NCBI GenBank assembly: GCA_016870115.1 | Contig: VGCH01000011.1 | Location: 1-64,000 of the forward strand | DNA: 64,000 nt | Reading direction: 5' to 3' | Origin: Alphaproteobacteria bacterium | GTDB lineage: Bacteria; Pseudomonadota; Alphaproteobacteria; Reyranellales; Reyranellaceae | In this document: positions 40,850 through 49,532 of the stretch, in pieces | Layout of the letters: each line of letters opens with the position of its first letter | Numbering within the stretch: the stretch's first letter is position 1 | Translations under genes and position numbers: made by a program | The notes under the pieces: generated by a model | The model's input: only the letters and a program-made list of their open reading frames with translations | The model's database searches: none | What the model was told of the DNA's origin: nothing

Positions 40850-41332
40850 GTGCGGAGTTGGCGGGTGCTGCGGCAACTCGCTGAAGCCACTCAGCTCCGC
40901 GGGCACAGGGTTGTATTTGTCATGGCCTGATTCTGTTTTCGATGAACTGACCTGCTCCCCAGAAACCCTTACGTAGTAGGGTTGGGTCCGTTCGAGGAGA
41001 ACGGACACGCAGCGCAAGCCATCTAGCGAAGAGCGGATCATCGAGATTCTGGGGCCGCGCCACCCGAGTCTGCGTCGGGCCGGTCGGTTGGAGTACAGAC
41101 GTTAAACTCAGCGGGAGAAAACGACGTCGGGAGTACCATCTGCCGAAACCGCTGGCGACAGGTTGTATGCTCGGGCATCAGTTTGGACTGTCTTGATGCG
41201 GGCAGACGCCGCTTGGCGGTTGCCTCATCCGCTCGCAAGTCCCGCTCAGGCCCGACTAGGCGTCACCGGACTCTGGCGTTTTCGTCGAGCGAAGATCCAC
41301 GGCCTCTTTGGCAAGATGAGAGGGAGGAACCG
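40850..41332. other. 483-nt intergenic stretch with IS3-like remnant
   Basis: No complete gene is visible here. The first 90 nt are unremarkable. From 40943 to about 41054 the sequence resembles the left end of an IS3-family element (listed separately). The rest, to 41332, is moderately lower in GC than the flanks, with no frame that I can support on either strand, and it ends with the strong GGGAGG Shine-Dalgarno of the next gene. Confidence 0.5.
40943..41054 (+). pseudogene. IS3-family left-end and orfA remnant (truncated)
   Basis: TGAACTGACCTGCTCCCC at 40943 resembles an IS3-family terminal repeat. From 41007 a frame reads TQRKPSSEERIIEILG, like the first residues of an OrfA transposase, but the expected start codon is ACG and similarity stops after 16 codons. 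No DDE domain or right end is present. This is a by-eye call and could be chance. Confidence 0.4.
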
Positions 41333-41878
41333 GTGATTGAGCGACTCACGTACCTTTGCGGAATTGCCGTAGCCGTCATCACTTGGGCGATTGGCCAACT
41401 TGTAGCAGACCTGACTTCCGTTCCAGTACTGCACATGTCGACGAAGTCCATACATGTGTCGGCGAAGTTTCCGAAAGGTGCAACATCGCTCAAGATCACA
41501 AACCTGTCGCGCTCCAAGCAGATAAGGGACTTTAAGGTCAATGTTTTTGACGAGAACACTGGGTGCTCATTTACCACTCTCCCCTCTGGCCTAGAGTGGG
41601 TACTGGACCGCGAAGAACCCCACCAACTCTTCGAGGTACACTCACTCATGCCTGGCAACGGATTGACGATCACCGTCAATCACGTCAACAAGACTAAGTG
41701 CAACATCCGCTTCAGTTTCAGATTCTCCGGCGACACCGGAGTTCGGATGATCAGCAGCGGTGTCGAGAGCTTCCTGCTTTTCAATTGGCTCTACGTCGTC
41801 GTCGGTTTGGTCGTGGGCGGCGCGGTGGTGGTTTTCTTTTCGCTGCGGAAGGCATATCAGCTTTCCGCGGCGAGCTAG
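41333..41878 (+). CDS. hypothetical two-helix membrane protein
   Basis: A 181-residue protein of unknown function. The start is GTG 41333, with AGAGGGAGG 7 nt upstream. A hydrophobic helix (about 4-25, LTYLCGIAVAVITWAIGQLV) is followed by a roughly 120-residue beta-rich domain, probably outside the cytoplasm, and a second helix (about 150-172, NWLYVVVGLVVGGAVVVFF). A short basic tail follows. GC is clearly lower than in neighbouring genes, suggesting transfer. It lies 74 nt upstream of the next secreted hypothetical protein, so the two may work together. Confidence 0.6.
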   Translation: MIERLTYLCGIAVAVITWAIGQLVADLTSVPVLHMSTKSIHVSAKFPKGATSLKITNLSRSKQIRDFKVNVFDENTGCSFTTLPSGLEWVLDREEPHQLFEVHSLMPGNGLTITVNHVNKTKCNIRFSFRFSGDTGVRMISSGVESFLLFNWLYVVVGLVVGGAVVVFFSLRKAYQLSAAS

Positions 41879-41952
41879 GTATGGACGATTTCGACTGTAG
41901 GCTGCGTTCCGATGGATGAAGAGTGCGGGGGGTGTTTCTACGGGAGGCAAGG

Positions 41953-42699
41953 ATGATGAGAGGGGCTCTTGGTGTGTGCTCGCTGGTGACGTTCTACCTT
42001 ATTGCGTCGGCCGCGCCAGGTTCAGCGCAACCGGCACAGCCGGCGCCACGCAGCATAGAGGTACGAGTGGTGGTAAAGGACCGATCAACAAACGAGCCTC
42101 TACGCGCCCCGATTTACTCTCGATCCAATTGCAAAGAATACACTGATGATTGCATCGCGCTGGCAATGCACGAAGCTAAAGAGTCGCCGTCGACGGTGAA
42201 CTGCGTTGAGGGTGCGCAGATATACGCCCGAACCAAGGCCAGCGGATACTACGCGCAATCAAGTCCTGAATTCTGCTTCGCGATAGAGAGGCCAATAGAG
42301 CTTTTCTTTGCCAAGTACGGGGATCCCAAGTGGCTCGCGAGAGTCGGAGCCGAGCTCAGCTCTAAGCCGGGCAAGTCTGCCGAAGCCGCGGTCTTGTTGA
42401 ATGAGGCGTTCCAACTCAATCGCTCTGAGGAAACCTTTGAAGGGACACTCCGGGCGGCGGCTATGGCGCTAAAGGTAGACCCGGAGAAGGCCACCGTGTT
42501 CGACCCACTGCAGAGCAAGCGCGTGGCGTCGCAGGACCTCGTGGACGCGATCAAGAAGTTTCAGGAGAGCGAGAAGATTTTGGTTGATGGCGTGTTGGGG
42601 CAACAGACCCTTCAGAAACTCATAGACGGTCGTTCCACACAGCAGCTGATCATGGAGTTTGCTTTACAGCCTCCGAACCAGGCGGGCCAAAGACTTTGA
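41953..42699 (+). CDS. hypothetical secreted protein with C-terminal peptidoglycan-binding-like repeat
   Basis: A 248-residue protein. The start is ATG 41953 (a second ATG follows at once), with GGGAGG upstream. The signal peptide is about 1-26 (GALGVCSLVTFYLIASAAPG). The N-terminal half has four cysteines in short spacing (SNCKEYTDDCIAL and VNCVEG plus EFCFAI), which could form disulfides in the periplasm. Near residues 195-225 DLVDAIKKFQESEKILVDGV and LGQQTLQKLIDG resemble the PG_binding_1 fold. Lower GC than the flanks. No name can be given. Confidence 0.6.
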   Translation: MMRGALGVCSLVTFYLIASAAPGSAQPAQPAPRSIEVRVVVKDRSTNEPLRAPIYSRSNCKEYTDDCIALAMHEAKESPSTVNCVEGAQIYARTKASGYYAQSSPEFCFAIERPIELFFAKYGDPKWLARVGAELSSKPGKSAEAAVLLNEAFQLNRSEETFEGTLRAAAMALKVDPEKATVFDPLQSKRVASQDLVDAIKKFQESEKILVDGVLGQQTLQKLIDGRSTQQLIMEFALQPPNQAGQRL

Positions 42700-43411
42700 A
42701 TTGCTACATCAAGGGCGGCCGCGCCTGAGTGAACTCCCGATGTCTCGGTCCTCGCTCGACATCCATGAAGATGCGCGCACTCGCCAACCTCGTGTTCTGC
42801 CAAACATGAGCACAGTGAATGCAGCTGTGGATCAACCGTCCAGTGGATCCAGAAGCACGAGCGCGGCTCGAACCGCATCAGCTCCGCTCGGCTCCACGAC
42901 TTCCGCGAGTATGCTGGAGGTATCGATATCCTACCGCTTCGAAGAGACGCCGTTCAGTGCGCCGTTGGGATCTGCAGGCGACGATATGGGCAACGAGCCA
43001 GCTCGTTGATGAGTGGCTAGGTTGCGATCGCCCGGGGGTGGGCCCGCAAGAGTCTTGTCGGAATCCGCGCGTAGGCACGTCCGGCGAAGCGCGCCGCTCA
43101 TGCGCAGCCCTCCATTGCGCTGCTTACCGGCGCGAAGACTCCTGGAGGCGGTGGCCTGCAACCCAGAGAGCCACGCGATCGCACAGCGTCGAAGTTGCGG
43201 CACCAGGCAACGAGTGCAACGCGTGCGGCCCAGATGGTAGGTCCTCTTGGAGGAAACCGTGCAACCCGGTGGGCACGGCATCCTTCCGTCCACCTTGTGG
43301 GTGATCGCCGCCGATGTCGCGGAACCTGTTGCTGCCGCCCCACTCCCCCCACATCCCTCCCCCGCCCTCGCCGCAACCCTCCCCGCTCCCGCGACGCGGC
43401 CAAATCGGGTA
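42700..43411. other. stretch with no supported gene
   Basis: About 710 nt between the secreted hypothetical gene and the amidohydrolase operator. Several open frames exist on both strands (for example 42819-43304 and 42931-43293), but their translations are Arg/Ser-rich, lack a Shine-Dalgarno and resemble no family I know. It may be decayed coding sequence from the accessory island. The last 100 nt are pyrimidine-rich (CCCC/CTCCCC runs). Confidence 0.4.
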
Positions 43412-43427
43412 TGAACGTCCGTTCATT
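43412..43427. promoter_or_regulatory. palindromic operator-like site
   Basis: ATGAACG-TC-CGTTCAT is a perfect 7-bp inverted repeat ending 15 nt before the amidohydrolase ATG. Sites of the form ATGAACG/CGTTCAT are typical of TetR-family repressors of catabolic genes. No regulator gene is adjacent. Confidence 0.45.
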
Positions 43428-43442
43428 CGTTCGGGAGCGGCC

Positions 43443-45125
43443 ATGAATTTCGATCTGAAGATCACCGGCGCCACGATTGTCGATGGCACGGGGCGCGCAG
43501 GGTTTGTCGGCGACGTGGGCATCCAGGACGGGCGCATCGTGGCGCTGGGCAAGGCGGACGGGCCGGCGCGGGTGACGCTCGACGGGACGGGCAAGGTCGT
43601 GGCGCCGGGCTTCGTCGATGTGCACACGCACTATGACGCGCAGGTGATGTGGGATCGCATGCTCTCGATCTCGCCCTGGCACGGCGTCACCACGACGGTG
43701 ATCGGCAATTGCGGCTTCGGCGTCGCGCCGACGCGCGCGGCGCACCGCAAGCTGATCCTGCAGACCCTCGAGAAGGTCGAGGGCATGAGCCTCGACGCGC
43801 TGCAGGCCGGGCTGGGCGACGATTGGCCGTTCGAGACGTTCCCCGAGTATCTCGACGCGGTCGAGAAGCGCGGCGTCGCGGTCAATGTCGCGGCGTTGGT
43901 GGGTCACACCCCGCTTCGGCTCTATGTCATGGGCGAGGATGCGACGGCGCGGGCCGCGACGCCGGACGAGGTCGCGCGCATGAAGGCGCTGGTGCATGAG
44001 GCGCTCGACGCCGGCGCGATCGGCTTCGGCACCTCGAAGTCGGTGACCCATAATGGCTATGCCGGCAAGCCGGTGCCGAGCCGGCTGGCGGCGCCCGACG
44101 AAATGGACGCGATGGTGGCGGCCATGGGCGAGGCCAAGCGCGGGCTGATGCAGATCACGATCGGGCGCGACTATCCCGCCAAGGCGATGGCCGAGGCGAG
44201 CCGCCGGCATGGCGTTCCCGTCACCTGGACGGCGCTCCTCTCCTATCTCTACGGACCCGGTGGGCATCGCAAGCAGCTCGAGCTGGCGGCCGAACAGCGC
44301 CGCTCCGGCGCGATGGTGATCCCGCAGGTGAGCTGCCGGCCGCTCAATTTCGAATTCACCTTCGCCGACCCCTTCCCCTTCGAGGTGATGCCGCTCATGA
44401 ATGCGCTCGCCGCCGAGGATGCGCGGATGCCGGGCGCGCGGGCGCGGGCCTATGCCGATCCGGCGTGGCGCGAGCGCTTCACGGCGGAACTGACGCCGGT
44501 GTTCCGCAACTGGTGGGACCGCACGACCATCGCCTGGGCACCCAAGACGCGCGAGCTGGAGGAGATGTCGCTCACCGAGGCGGCGCGTCGGGCGGGCAAG
44601 GATCCGGTCGATCTCGCGCTCGAACTGGCGCTGGCCGAGGGGCTGCAGGCGCGCTTCCGCATGGCCGTGCTCAATTTCGACGAAACCGAGGTGGGCGAGC
44701 TGTTGCGCGATCCGCATACGGTGATCGCGCTCTCCGACGCGGGCGCGCATGCGAGCCAGCTATGCGACGCCTGCTACTCGACCTATCTGCTGCAGCGCTG
44801 GGTACGCGAGAAGAAGCTCTTCTCGATCGAGGAGGCCGTGCACAACCTGACGCAACGGCCGGCCGAGATGTTCGGCATCACCGATCGCGGCTTGCTGGCC
44901 GAGGGGCGGCCGGCCGATATCGTGCTGTTCGATCCCGAGACCGTCGGGCCGGGGCCGCTCAAGCGCGTCCACGACCTGCCGGCCGGCGCGGATCGGCTGG
45001 TGGCCGAGGCGCATGGCATCGCGGCGGTGATCGTGAACGGCAAGCTGGTCCGCCAGGGTGGGTTGGACGTCGCCGACGGCGGCGCGCTCCCCGGCCGCGT
45101 CCTGCGCGGCGGCCGCGCGCGGTAG
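43443..45125 (+). CDS. D-aminoacylase / N-acyl-D-amino-acid deacylase family amidohydrolase
   Basis: A 560-residue metal-dependent hydrolase of the amidohydrolase superfamily, predicted to deacylate N-acyl-D-amino acids or related amides. The start is ATG 43443; upstream codons are not conserved in look. Metal site HTHYD has His61 and His63, a Cys ligand candidate is Cys90 in VIGNCGFGVAP, and the catalytic Asp432 is in ALSDAGAHASQLCD. The C-terminal part GITDRGLLAEGRPADIVLFD is the usual composite beta-sandwich return. Actual substrate is not readable from sequence. Confidence 0.85.
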   Translation: MNFDLKITGATIVDGTGRAGFVGDVGIQDGRIVALGKADGPARVTLDGTGKVVAPGFVDVHTHYDAQVMWDRMLSISPWHGVTTTVIGNCGFGVAPTRAAHRKLILQTLEKVEGMSLDALQAGLGDDWPFETFPEYLDAVEKRGVAVNVAALVGHTPLRLYVMGEDATARAATPDEVARMKALVHEALDAGAIGFGTSKSVTHNGYAGKPVPSRLAAPDEMDAMVAAMGEAKRGLMQITIGRDYPAKAMAEASRRHGVPVTWTALLSYLYGPGGHRKQLELAAEQRRSGAMVIPQVSCRPLNFEFTFADPFPFEVMPLMNALAAEDARMPGARARAYADPAWRERFTAELTPVFRNWWDRTTIAWAPKTRELEEMSLTEAARRAGKDPVDLALELALAEGLQARFRMAVLNFDETEVGELLRDPHTVIALSDAGAHASQLCDACYSTYLLQRWVREKKLFSIEEAVHNLTQRPAEMFGITDRGLLAEGRPADIVLFDPETVGPGPLKRVHDLPAGADRLVAEAHGIAAVIVNGKLVRQGGLDVADGGALPGRVLRGGRAR

Positions 45126-45159
45126 CAGCCGACGGGTCCCAGCTGTCGGGTGCCCTCTC

Positions 45160-45208
45160 CTGTCCTCCTGAGCGCCCCCTCCTGTCGTCCTGAGCGCAGC
45201 GAAGGACC
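45160..45208. repeat. REP-like palindromic repeat, two copies
   Basis: CTGTCCTCCTGAGCG (45160-45174) and CTGTCGTCCTGAGCG (45182-45196) are near-identical. The second continues CAGCGAAGGACC, so that GTCCT and AGGAC pair around GAGCGCAGCGA. The TCCTGAGCG-N-AGCGAAGGA pattern is a widespread intergenic repeat in bacteria, known from memory. Confidence 0.55.
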
Positions 45209-45289
45209 TTTCCGGTCGACCGCGTCCGCCCAGTTGACAGGAGAGAGGGCCGGGGCGAAGCACCTGACAGACAACAAGGGGAGACCGTC

Positions 45290-45598
45290 ATGATCCATGT
45301 CCTCGCCATCATCACCACCAAGCCGGGCAAGCGCGCCGAAGTGCTAGGGCATTTCAACGCCAATGTGCCGGCGGTGCGGGCCGAGAAGGGCTGCATCGAG
45401 TATGGCGCGGCGACCGACGCCGAGGGCATGGGCGGCTTCCAGACCAAGTTCGGGCCCGACACGTTCGTGGTGGTCGAGAAGTGGGAGAGCACCGACGCGC
45501 TCAAGGCCCATGCCGTGGCGCCGCACATGGCGGCCTATGCCGGCAAGGTGAAGGAGCTGCTGGCGGGCCGCGTCATCCACGTGCTATCGCCGGCGTAA
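45290..45598 (+). CDS. ABM-domain (putative quinol monooxygenase) protein
   Basis: A 102-residue dimeric alpha-beta barrel protein of the antibiotic biosynthesis monooxygenase/YgiN type. The family pattern is MIHVLAIITTKPGKRAEVLG, the EKGCIEYGAATDAEG segment and VVEKWESTDALKAH with the conserved Trp and AHMAAYAGKVKELL. Members oxidise quinols or act as heme- or metabolite-handling proteins; the exact role is unknown. AGGGGAG precedes the ATG. PhyH follows 11 nt later. Confidence 0.85.
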   Translation: MIHVLAIITTKPGKRAEVLGHFNANVPAVRAEKGCIEYGAATDAEGMGGFQTKFGPDTFVVVEKWESTDALKAHAVAPHMAAYAGKVKELLAGRVIHVLSPA

Positions 45599-45609
45599 GG
45601 GCCCGACCG

Positions 45610-46410
45610 ATGGACGCCGACGCCGGCCGCGACTTCGCCGAGTTCGGCGTGGTGTGCCGGCGGGCGGCGTTCGACGCCGCGTGGGTCGAGCGCCTGCGCG
45701 GCGCGGTGGAGCGCGATCTCGCCGACCCCGGGCCGCACGCCACCAACTTCGCCGAGGGCAGCAGCGCGGGCCGCTTCTTCGGCGACATGTTCATGTGGCA
45801 GCGGGATCGCGATTTCCGGGCGGCGGCGCTCGAGTCGCCCGCCGCGCGGATCGCGGCCGAGACCATGGGCGCCGACGCGGTCGATTTCTTCTACGACCAG
45901 CTCTTCGTGAAGGAACCGGGGACCGCCCATCCCACGCCCTGGCATCAGGACCAGCCCTATTGGCCGGTGCGCGGCCTGCAGGTGGCCACGGTGTGGATCG
46001 CACTCGATCCGGTGGACCGGGAGAACGGCGCGGTCGAGTTCGTTGCCGGCTCGCACCGCTGGGGCACCAACTTCCGGCCGACCCCGTTCAAGCGCGACCA
46101 CGCGGCGAAGTTCACCGACAGTCCCTTGCCGGTCGTGCCCGACATCGATGCCAGGCGCGGCGACTACGATATCCGCTCGTGGGACATGGCGCCGGGCGAT
46201 TGTCTTGTGTTCCACGGCCTGATCCTGCACGGCGCGCCGGGCAACGCGACCGCAGGCCGTCGCCGGCGCGGCCTGTCGCTGCGCTACACCGGACCCGACG
46301 CGCGCTACGATCCCCGCCCCGGCACCTTCCAGTTCCCCCATACGCCCGACCTCGCGCCGGGCGCGCCAATGCGCTGCGCGCTGTTTCCGCGGGCTTGGTC
46401 GAAGCTCTAA
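45610..46410 (+). CDS. phytanoyl-CoA dioxygenase (PhyH) family protein
   Basis: A 266-residue Fe(II)/2-oxoglutarate oxygenase. The start ATG 45610 (MDADAGRDFAEFG) lies 11 nt after the ABM gene; the longer frame overlaps that gene. The facial triad is His112 and Asp114 (WHQDQPYW) and His207 (LILHGAPGN), with 2-oxoglutarate Arg225 in GLSLRYTG. Members hydroxylate varied small molecules, so substrate is open. It is probably co-transcribed with the ABM gene. Confidence 0.88.
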   Translation: MDADAGRDFAEFGVVCRRAAFDAAWVERLRGAVERDLADPGPHATNFAEGSSAGRFFGDMFMWQRDRDFRAAALESPAARIAAETMGADAVDFFYDQLFVKEPGTAHPTPWHQDQPYWPVRGLQVATVWIALDPVDRENGAVEFVAGSHRWGTNFRPTPFKRDHAAKFTDSPLPVVPDIDARRGDYDIRSWDMAPGDCLVFHGLILHGAPGNATAGRRRRGLSLRYTGPDARYDPRPGTFQFPHTPDLAPGAPMRCALFPRAWSKL

Positions 46411-46508
46411 TCCTCGCGGCCAGCGACGCGCCTGCCGCCGTTGCGCCGCCGCGGAACGGCGCGTAGGCTTCCCACAAGGGCGTACTCAAGCGCCCATCGG
46501 GAGGATCC

Positions 46509-47540
46509 ATGAAGCGCATGCTCGTCGCGGCCGCCGCCGCGCTCGCCCTCGTGCCAATTGGCGCCGCGGCGCAAACCGTACAGGGCCCCAAGGTTTCGTG
46601 GAAGATCGGCGCCTGGGGCAAGCCGCGCGCGGTGACCGAAGGCATCGAACTGCTGGCGCGCCACGTGAAGGAGCGTACCGGCGGCAACTTCACGATCACC
46701 ATCGGCTACGGGACGTTGGGCGGCGAGAAGGAGCTGCTCGACATCCTGAGTCGGGGCGCGCTTGAGATGACGATGATCTGTTCGTCGTATCACCCCGACA
46801 AGCAACCGGCCTACACCGTGCTCGACCTGCCCTTCCTGCCGCTGCCCGATCCGGCGACCCAGTGGCGGGTCCACGACGCGATCCACAAGCACCCCTTCAT
46901 CGTGAAGGAGTTCGAGAAGTGGAACGCCTCGCTCTATGTCAGCAGCCTCCTGCCGCAATACGAGTTCGTCGGCCGCTCCTCGCCCCCGCCGCGCAAGCTC
47001 GCCGACTGGAAGGGCCTGCGCGTGCGGGCGATCGGCGGCATCGGCGAGGCGATGCGCAATCTCGGCGCGGTGCCCACCTCGGTCCCCGCGAGCGAGGTCT
47101 ATACGCTGATGGAACGCGGCACGGTGGACGCGGTCTCCTTCCCGTCGACCTACGCGCACCAGTCCAACAAGACCCACGAGATCGGCAAGTGGTACACGGC
47201 CAATCTCTCCCCCGGCACCCAGGCCTGCCCGGCGCTGATCAACCGCGACCATTGGGCCAAGCTGCCGGACCAGTACAAGGCGCTGTTCGACGAGGCCAAG
47301 CCGAAGATTTTCGAGGCGCTGGCCGCCGCCTACAAGAAGGCCGATGACACCAACATCCCGCTGTTTCGGCGGCGCCTTGAGTTCGTCACCTACTCCGAGG
47401 CCGACCTCGCCGAGTTCCGCAAGGCCGGCGCTCAGCCGGTGTGGGACGCCTGGGTGAAGGAGCGCGCCGCGCAGGGCATCCCGGCGAAGGAGCTGCTCGA
47501 CCTGATCCTCAAGACTGCCGCGTCAGGCGGCAAGTCCTGA
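46509..47540 (+). CDS. TRAP transporter substrate-binding protein (DctP family)
   Basis: A 343-residue periplasmic receptor. The signal peptide is about 1-22 (MKRMLVAAAAALALVPIGAA). The fold pattern is WGKPRAVTEGIELLARHVKE, GGEKELLDILSRGALEM, and DWKGLRVRAIGGIGEAMRNL with GAVPTSVPASEVYTLMERG, containing the conserved carboxylate-binding Arg region. GGGAGGA precedes the ATG. It heads a P-Q-M operon and likely binds an organic acid. Confidence 0.92.
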   Translation: MKRMLVAAAAALALVPIGAAAQTVQGPKVSWKIGAWGKPRAVTEGIELLARHVKERTGGNFTITIGYGTLGGEKELLDILSRGALEMTMICSSYHPDKQPAYTVLDLPFLPLPDPATQWRVHDAIHKHPFIVKEFEKWNASLYVSSLLPQYEFVGRSSPPPRKLADWKGLRVRAIGGIGEAMRNLGAVPTSVPASEVYTLMERGTVDAVSFPSTYAHQSNKTHEIGKWYTANLSPGTQACPALINRDHWAKLPDQYKALFDEAKPKIFEALAAAYKKADDTNIPLFRRRLEFVTYSEADLAEFRKAGAQPVWDAWVKERAAQGIPAKELLDLILKTAASGGKS

Positions 47541-47554
47541 GCGCGGGCCCGGCG

Positions 47555-48226
47555 GTGGCCGGTCACGGCGCCGCGGCGGACGACAAGAAGCCGCCGCGCG
47601 ACGCCCATCCCCTGCTCCGGGCCGACTGGCACTGGGGCCGACTCGAGGGGGCGCTGAACCTGATCGCGGCGGTGTCGATCTTCGCGATCATGGTGCTGGG
47701 CGTGCTGCAGATCGCCTCGCGCGTCGGCAGCGCCGGTGCGCGGGAGCTGTGGCCGGAATTTCCGCCGATCGCCATCCACGGCTATATCGACTGGATCGAG
47801 TTCGTGGCGGTGCTCTACGCGCTGCTCGGCATCGCCTATTGCCAGCGGCTGGGCGGCCATATCCGCATGGAGATCGTGCTGGCCTCGATCCGGGGTCGCG
47901 CGCGCTGGCTGCTCGAGTTGCTCGGGATCGCGCTCGCACTCGCAATCACGCTGTTGCTGGTGCACGCCACCTTCGAGAATTTCCTGCGCGCCTGGATCAA
48001 CGGCGATTCCTCGATGGATATCCGCCTGCCGCAATGGCCCTCCAAGCTGGTGGTTCCGGTGGCCTTGGCGGTGCTGGCCGTGCGGCTCGCGCTGCAGCTC
48101 TGGGGCTACGCGCGCCTAGTGCTCTGGCCCACCGCGCTGCCCATGGCGGTCCCTCTGGTCGTGACTGCCGACGAGGCGGCACGACAGGAGATTGCCGAGA
48201 CCGAGATGCGCGAGCGGCGAGGCTGA
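47555..48226 (+). CDS. TRAP transporter small permease (DctQ family)
   Basis: A 223-residue membrane protein with four helices (about residues 35-55, 80-100, 125-145, 165-185). WIEFVAVLYALLGIAYCQRL and GGHIRMEIVLASIRGRARW are the family core. The start is uncertain: GTG 47555 is 14 nt after the dctP stop, without a strong Shine-Dalgarno. The next gene starts after 1 nt, so coupling is expected. Confidence 0.85.
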   Translation: MAGHGAAADDKKPPRDAHPLLRADWHWGRLEGALNLIAAVSIFAIMVLGVLQIASRVGSAGARELWPEFPPIAIHGYIDWIEFVAVLYALLGIAYCQRLGGHIRMEIVLASIRGRARWLLELLGIALALAITLLLVHATFENFLRAWINGDSSMDIRLPQWPSKLVVPVALAVLAVRLALQLWGYARLVLWPTALPMAVPLVVTADEAARQEIAETEMRERRG

Positions 48227-48227
48227 C

Positions 48228-49520
48228 ATGGAACCAGTGACCGTCGGCCTGATCGGAACCGCGCTCATGGTCCTGCTGGCCATGATCGGCGTGCGCATCG
48301 CCTACGCCGCGGCCCTGGTCGGCACGGTGGGGCTGGTGATCCTGACCGGCGACGTCGCCTCGGGCCTCACCGCCGCCGGCACCGTGCCCTACGCCAAGTC
48401 GGTCAACTACACGCTGTCGGTGCTGCCGATGTTCGTGCTGATCGGCTACCTCGCCTATCACGCGGGCATGACGACCACGAGCTTCGAGGCGGCCAAGCGC
48501 TGGCTGGGCTGGCTGCCGGGCGGCATGGCCGTCGCCACCATCGTGGCGGTGGCGGCCTTCTCGGCGGTATCGGGCGCGAGCACCGCGGCGGCGGCCGTGT
48601 TCGCGCGCGTCGCGATCCCGGAAATGCTGAAAGTCGGCTACCACCGCCGCCTCGCGGCCGGCGTCGTGGCGGCGGGCTCGACGCTCGACTCGCTGATCCC
48701 ACCGTCGGCGCTGCTGGTGATCTACGCCATCATCGTCGAGCAGTCGGTCGGCAAGCTCCTGCTCGCGGGTTTCGTGCCCGGCATCATCTCGGCCATCGTC
48801 TACAGCGCTATCGTCGTGATGCGCTGCCGCATGAACCCCGAGCTCGGGCCGCCGATCCGCGGCTACAGCTGGCGCCAGCGCTTCGAATCGCTGCCCGGCA
48901 CCGCGCCGATCTGGATCGTGATCGGCCTCATCTTCACCGCCATGCTGTTCGGCTGGGCGACGCCGACCGAGGCCGGCGCGCTCGGCGCCTTCTCGACGCT
49001 CCTCTTCGCCTGGCGCAACCGAATGACCGGCCAGGAGTTCAAGTCGGCGTTGCTCGATACGGCACGGCTCACGGTGATGATTTTCACCATCGTCTGGGGC
49101 GTTCTGATCTTCGTGCGCTTCCTCGGGTTTGCGCGCCTGCCCGACGCGATCTCGGCGTGGGTGTCGGGGCTCGACGTCTCGCCGCTGGTCGTACTGCTGC
49201 TGATCTACCTGATCTATTTCGTGCTCGGCATGTTCATGGACGCGATCGGCATGATGCTGCTGACGTTGCCCATCGTGTATCCGATCGTGACCGATCTCGG
49301 CTACGACCCGATCTGGTTCGGCATCATCGTGGTGAAACTCTGCGGCATCGGGCTCCTGACGCCGCCGGTTGGCCTGTGCGCCTTCGTGGTGAACGGCGTG
49401 CGACCCGACATTCCGGTGGGCGAGGTGTTTCGCGGCATCGTGCCCTTCGTGGTGGCCGACCTGGTGACGCTCGCCATCCTGACGGCCTGGCCCGAACTCG
49501 TGACCTTCATCGTCGACTGA
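48228..49520 (+). CDS. TRAP transporter large permease (DctM family)
   Basis: A 430-residue, roughly 12-helix permease that drives Na+- or H+-coupled uptake with its DctQ. Conserved parts are AVSGASTAAAAVFARVAIPE, AAGSTLDSLIPPSALLVIYA, TPTEAGALGAFSTLLFAW and GLLTPPVGLCAFVVNGV. The start ATG 48228 (MEPVTVGLIGTA) overlaps no coding sequence and follows the dctQ stop by 1 nt. Confidence 0.93.
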   Translation: MEPVTVGLIGTALMVLLAMIGVRIAYAAALVGTVGLVILTGDVASGLTAAGTVPYAKSVNYTLSVLPMFVLIGYLAYHAGMTTTSFEAAKRWLGWLPGGMAVATIVAVAAFSAVSGASTAAAAVFARVAIPEMLKVGYHRRLAAGVVAAGSTLDSLIPPSALLVIYAIIVEQSVGKLLLAGFVPGIISAIVYSAIVVMRCRMNPELGPPIRGYSWRQRFESLPGTAPIWIVIGLIFTAMLFGWATPTEAGALGAFSTLLFAWRNRMTGQEFKSALLDTARLTVMIFTIVWGVLIFVRFLGFARLPDAISAWVSGLDVSPLVVLLLIYLIYFVLGMFMDAIGMMLLTLPIVYPIVTDLGYDPIWFGIIVVKLCGIGLLTPPVGLCAFVVNGVRPDIPVGEVFRGIVPFVVADLVTLAILTAWPELVTFIVD

Positions 49521-49532
49521 CGGGGCCGGCCG

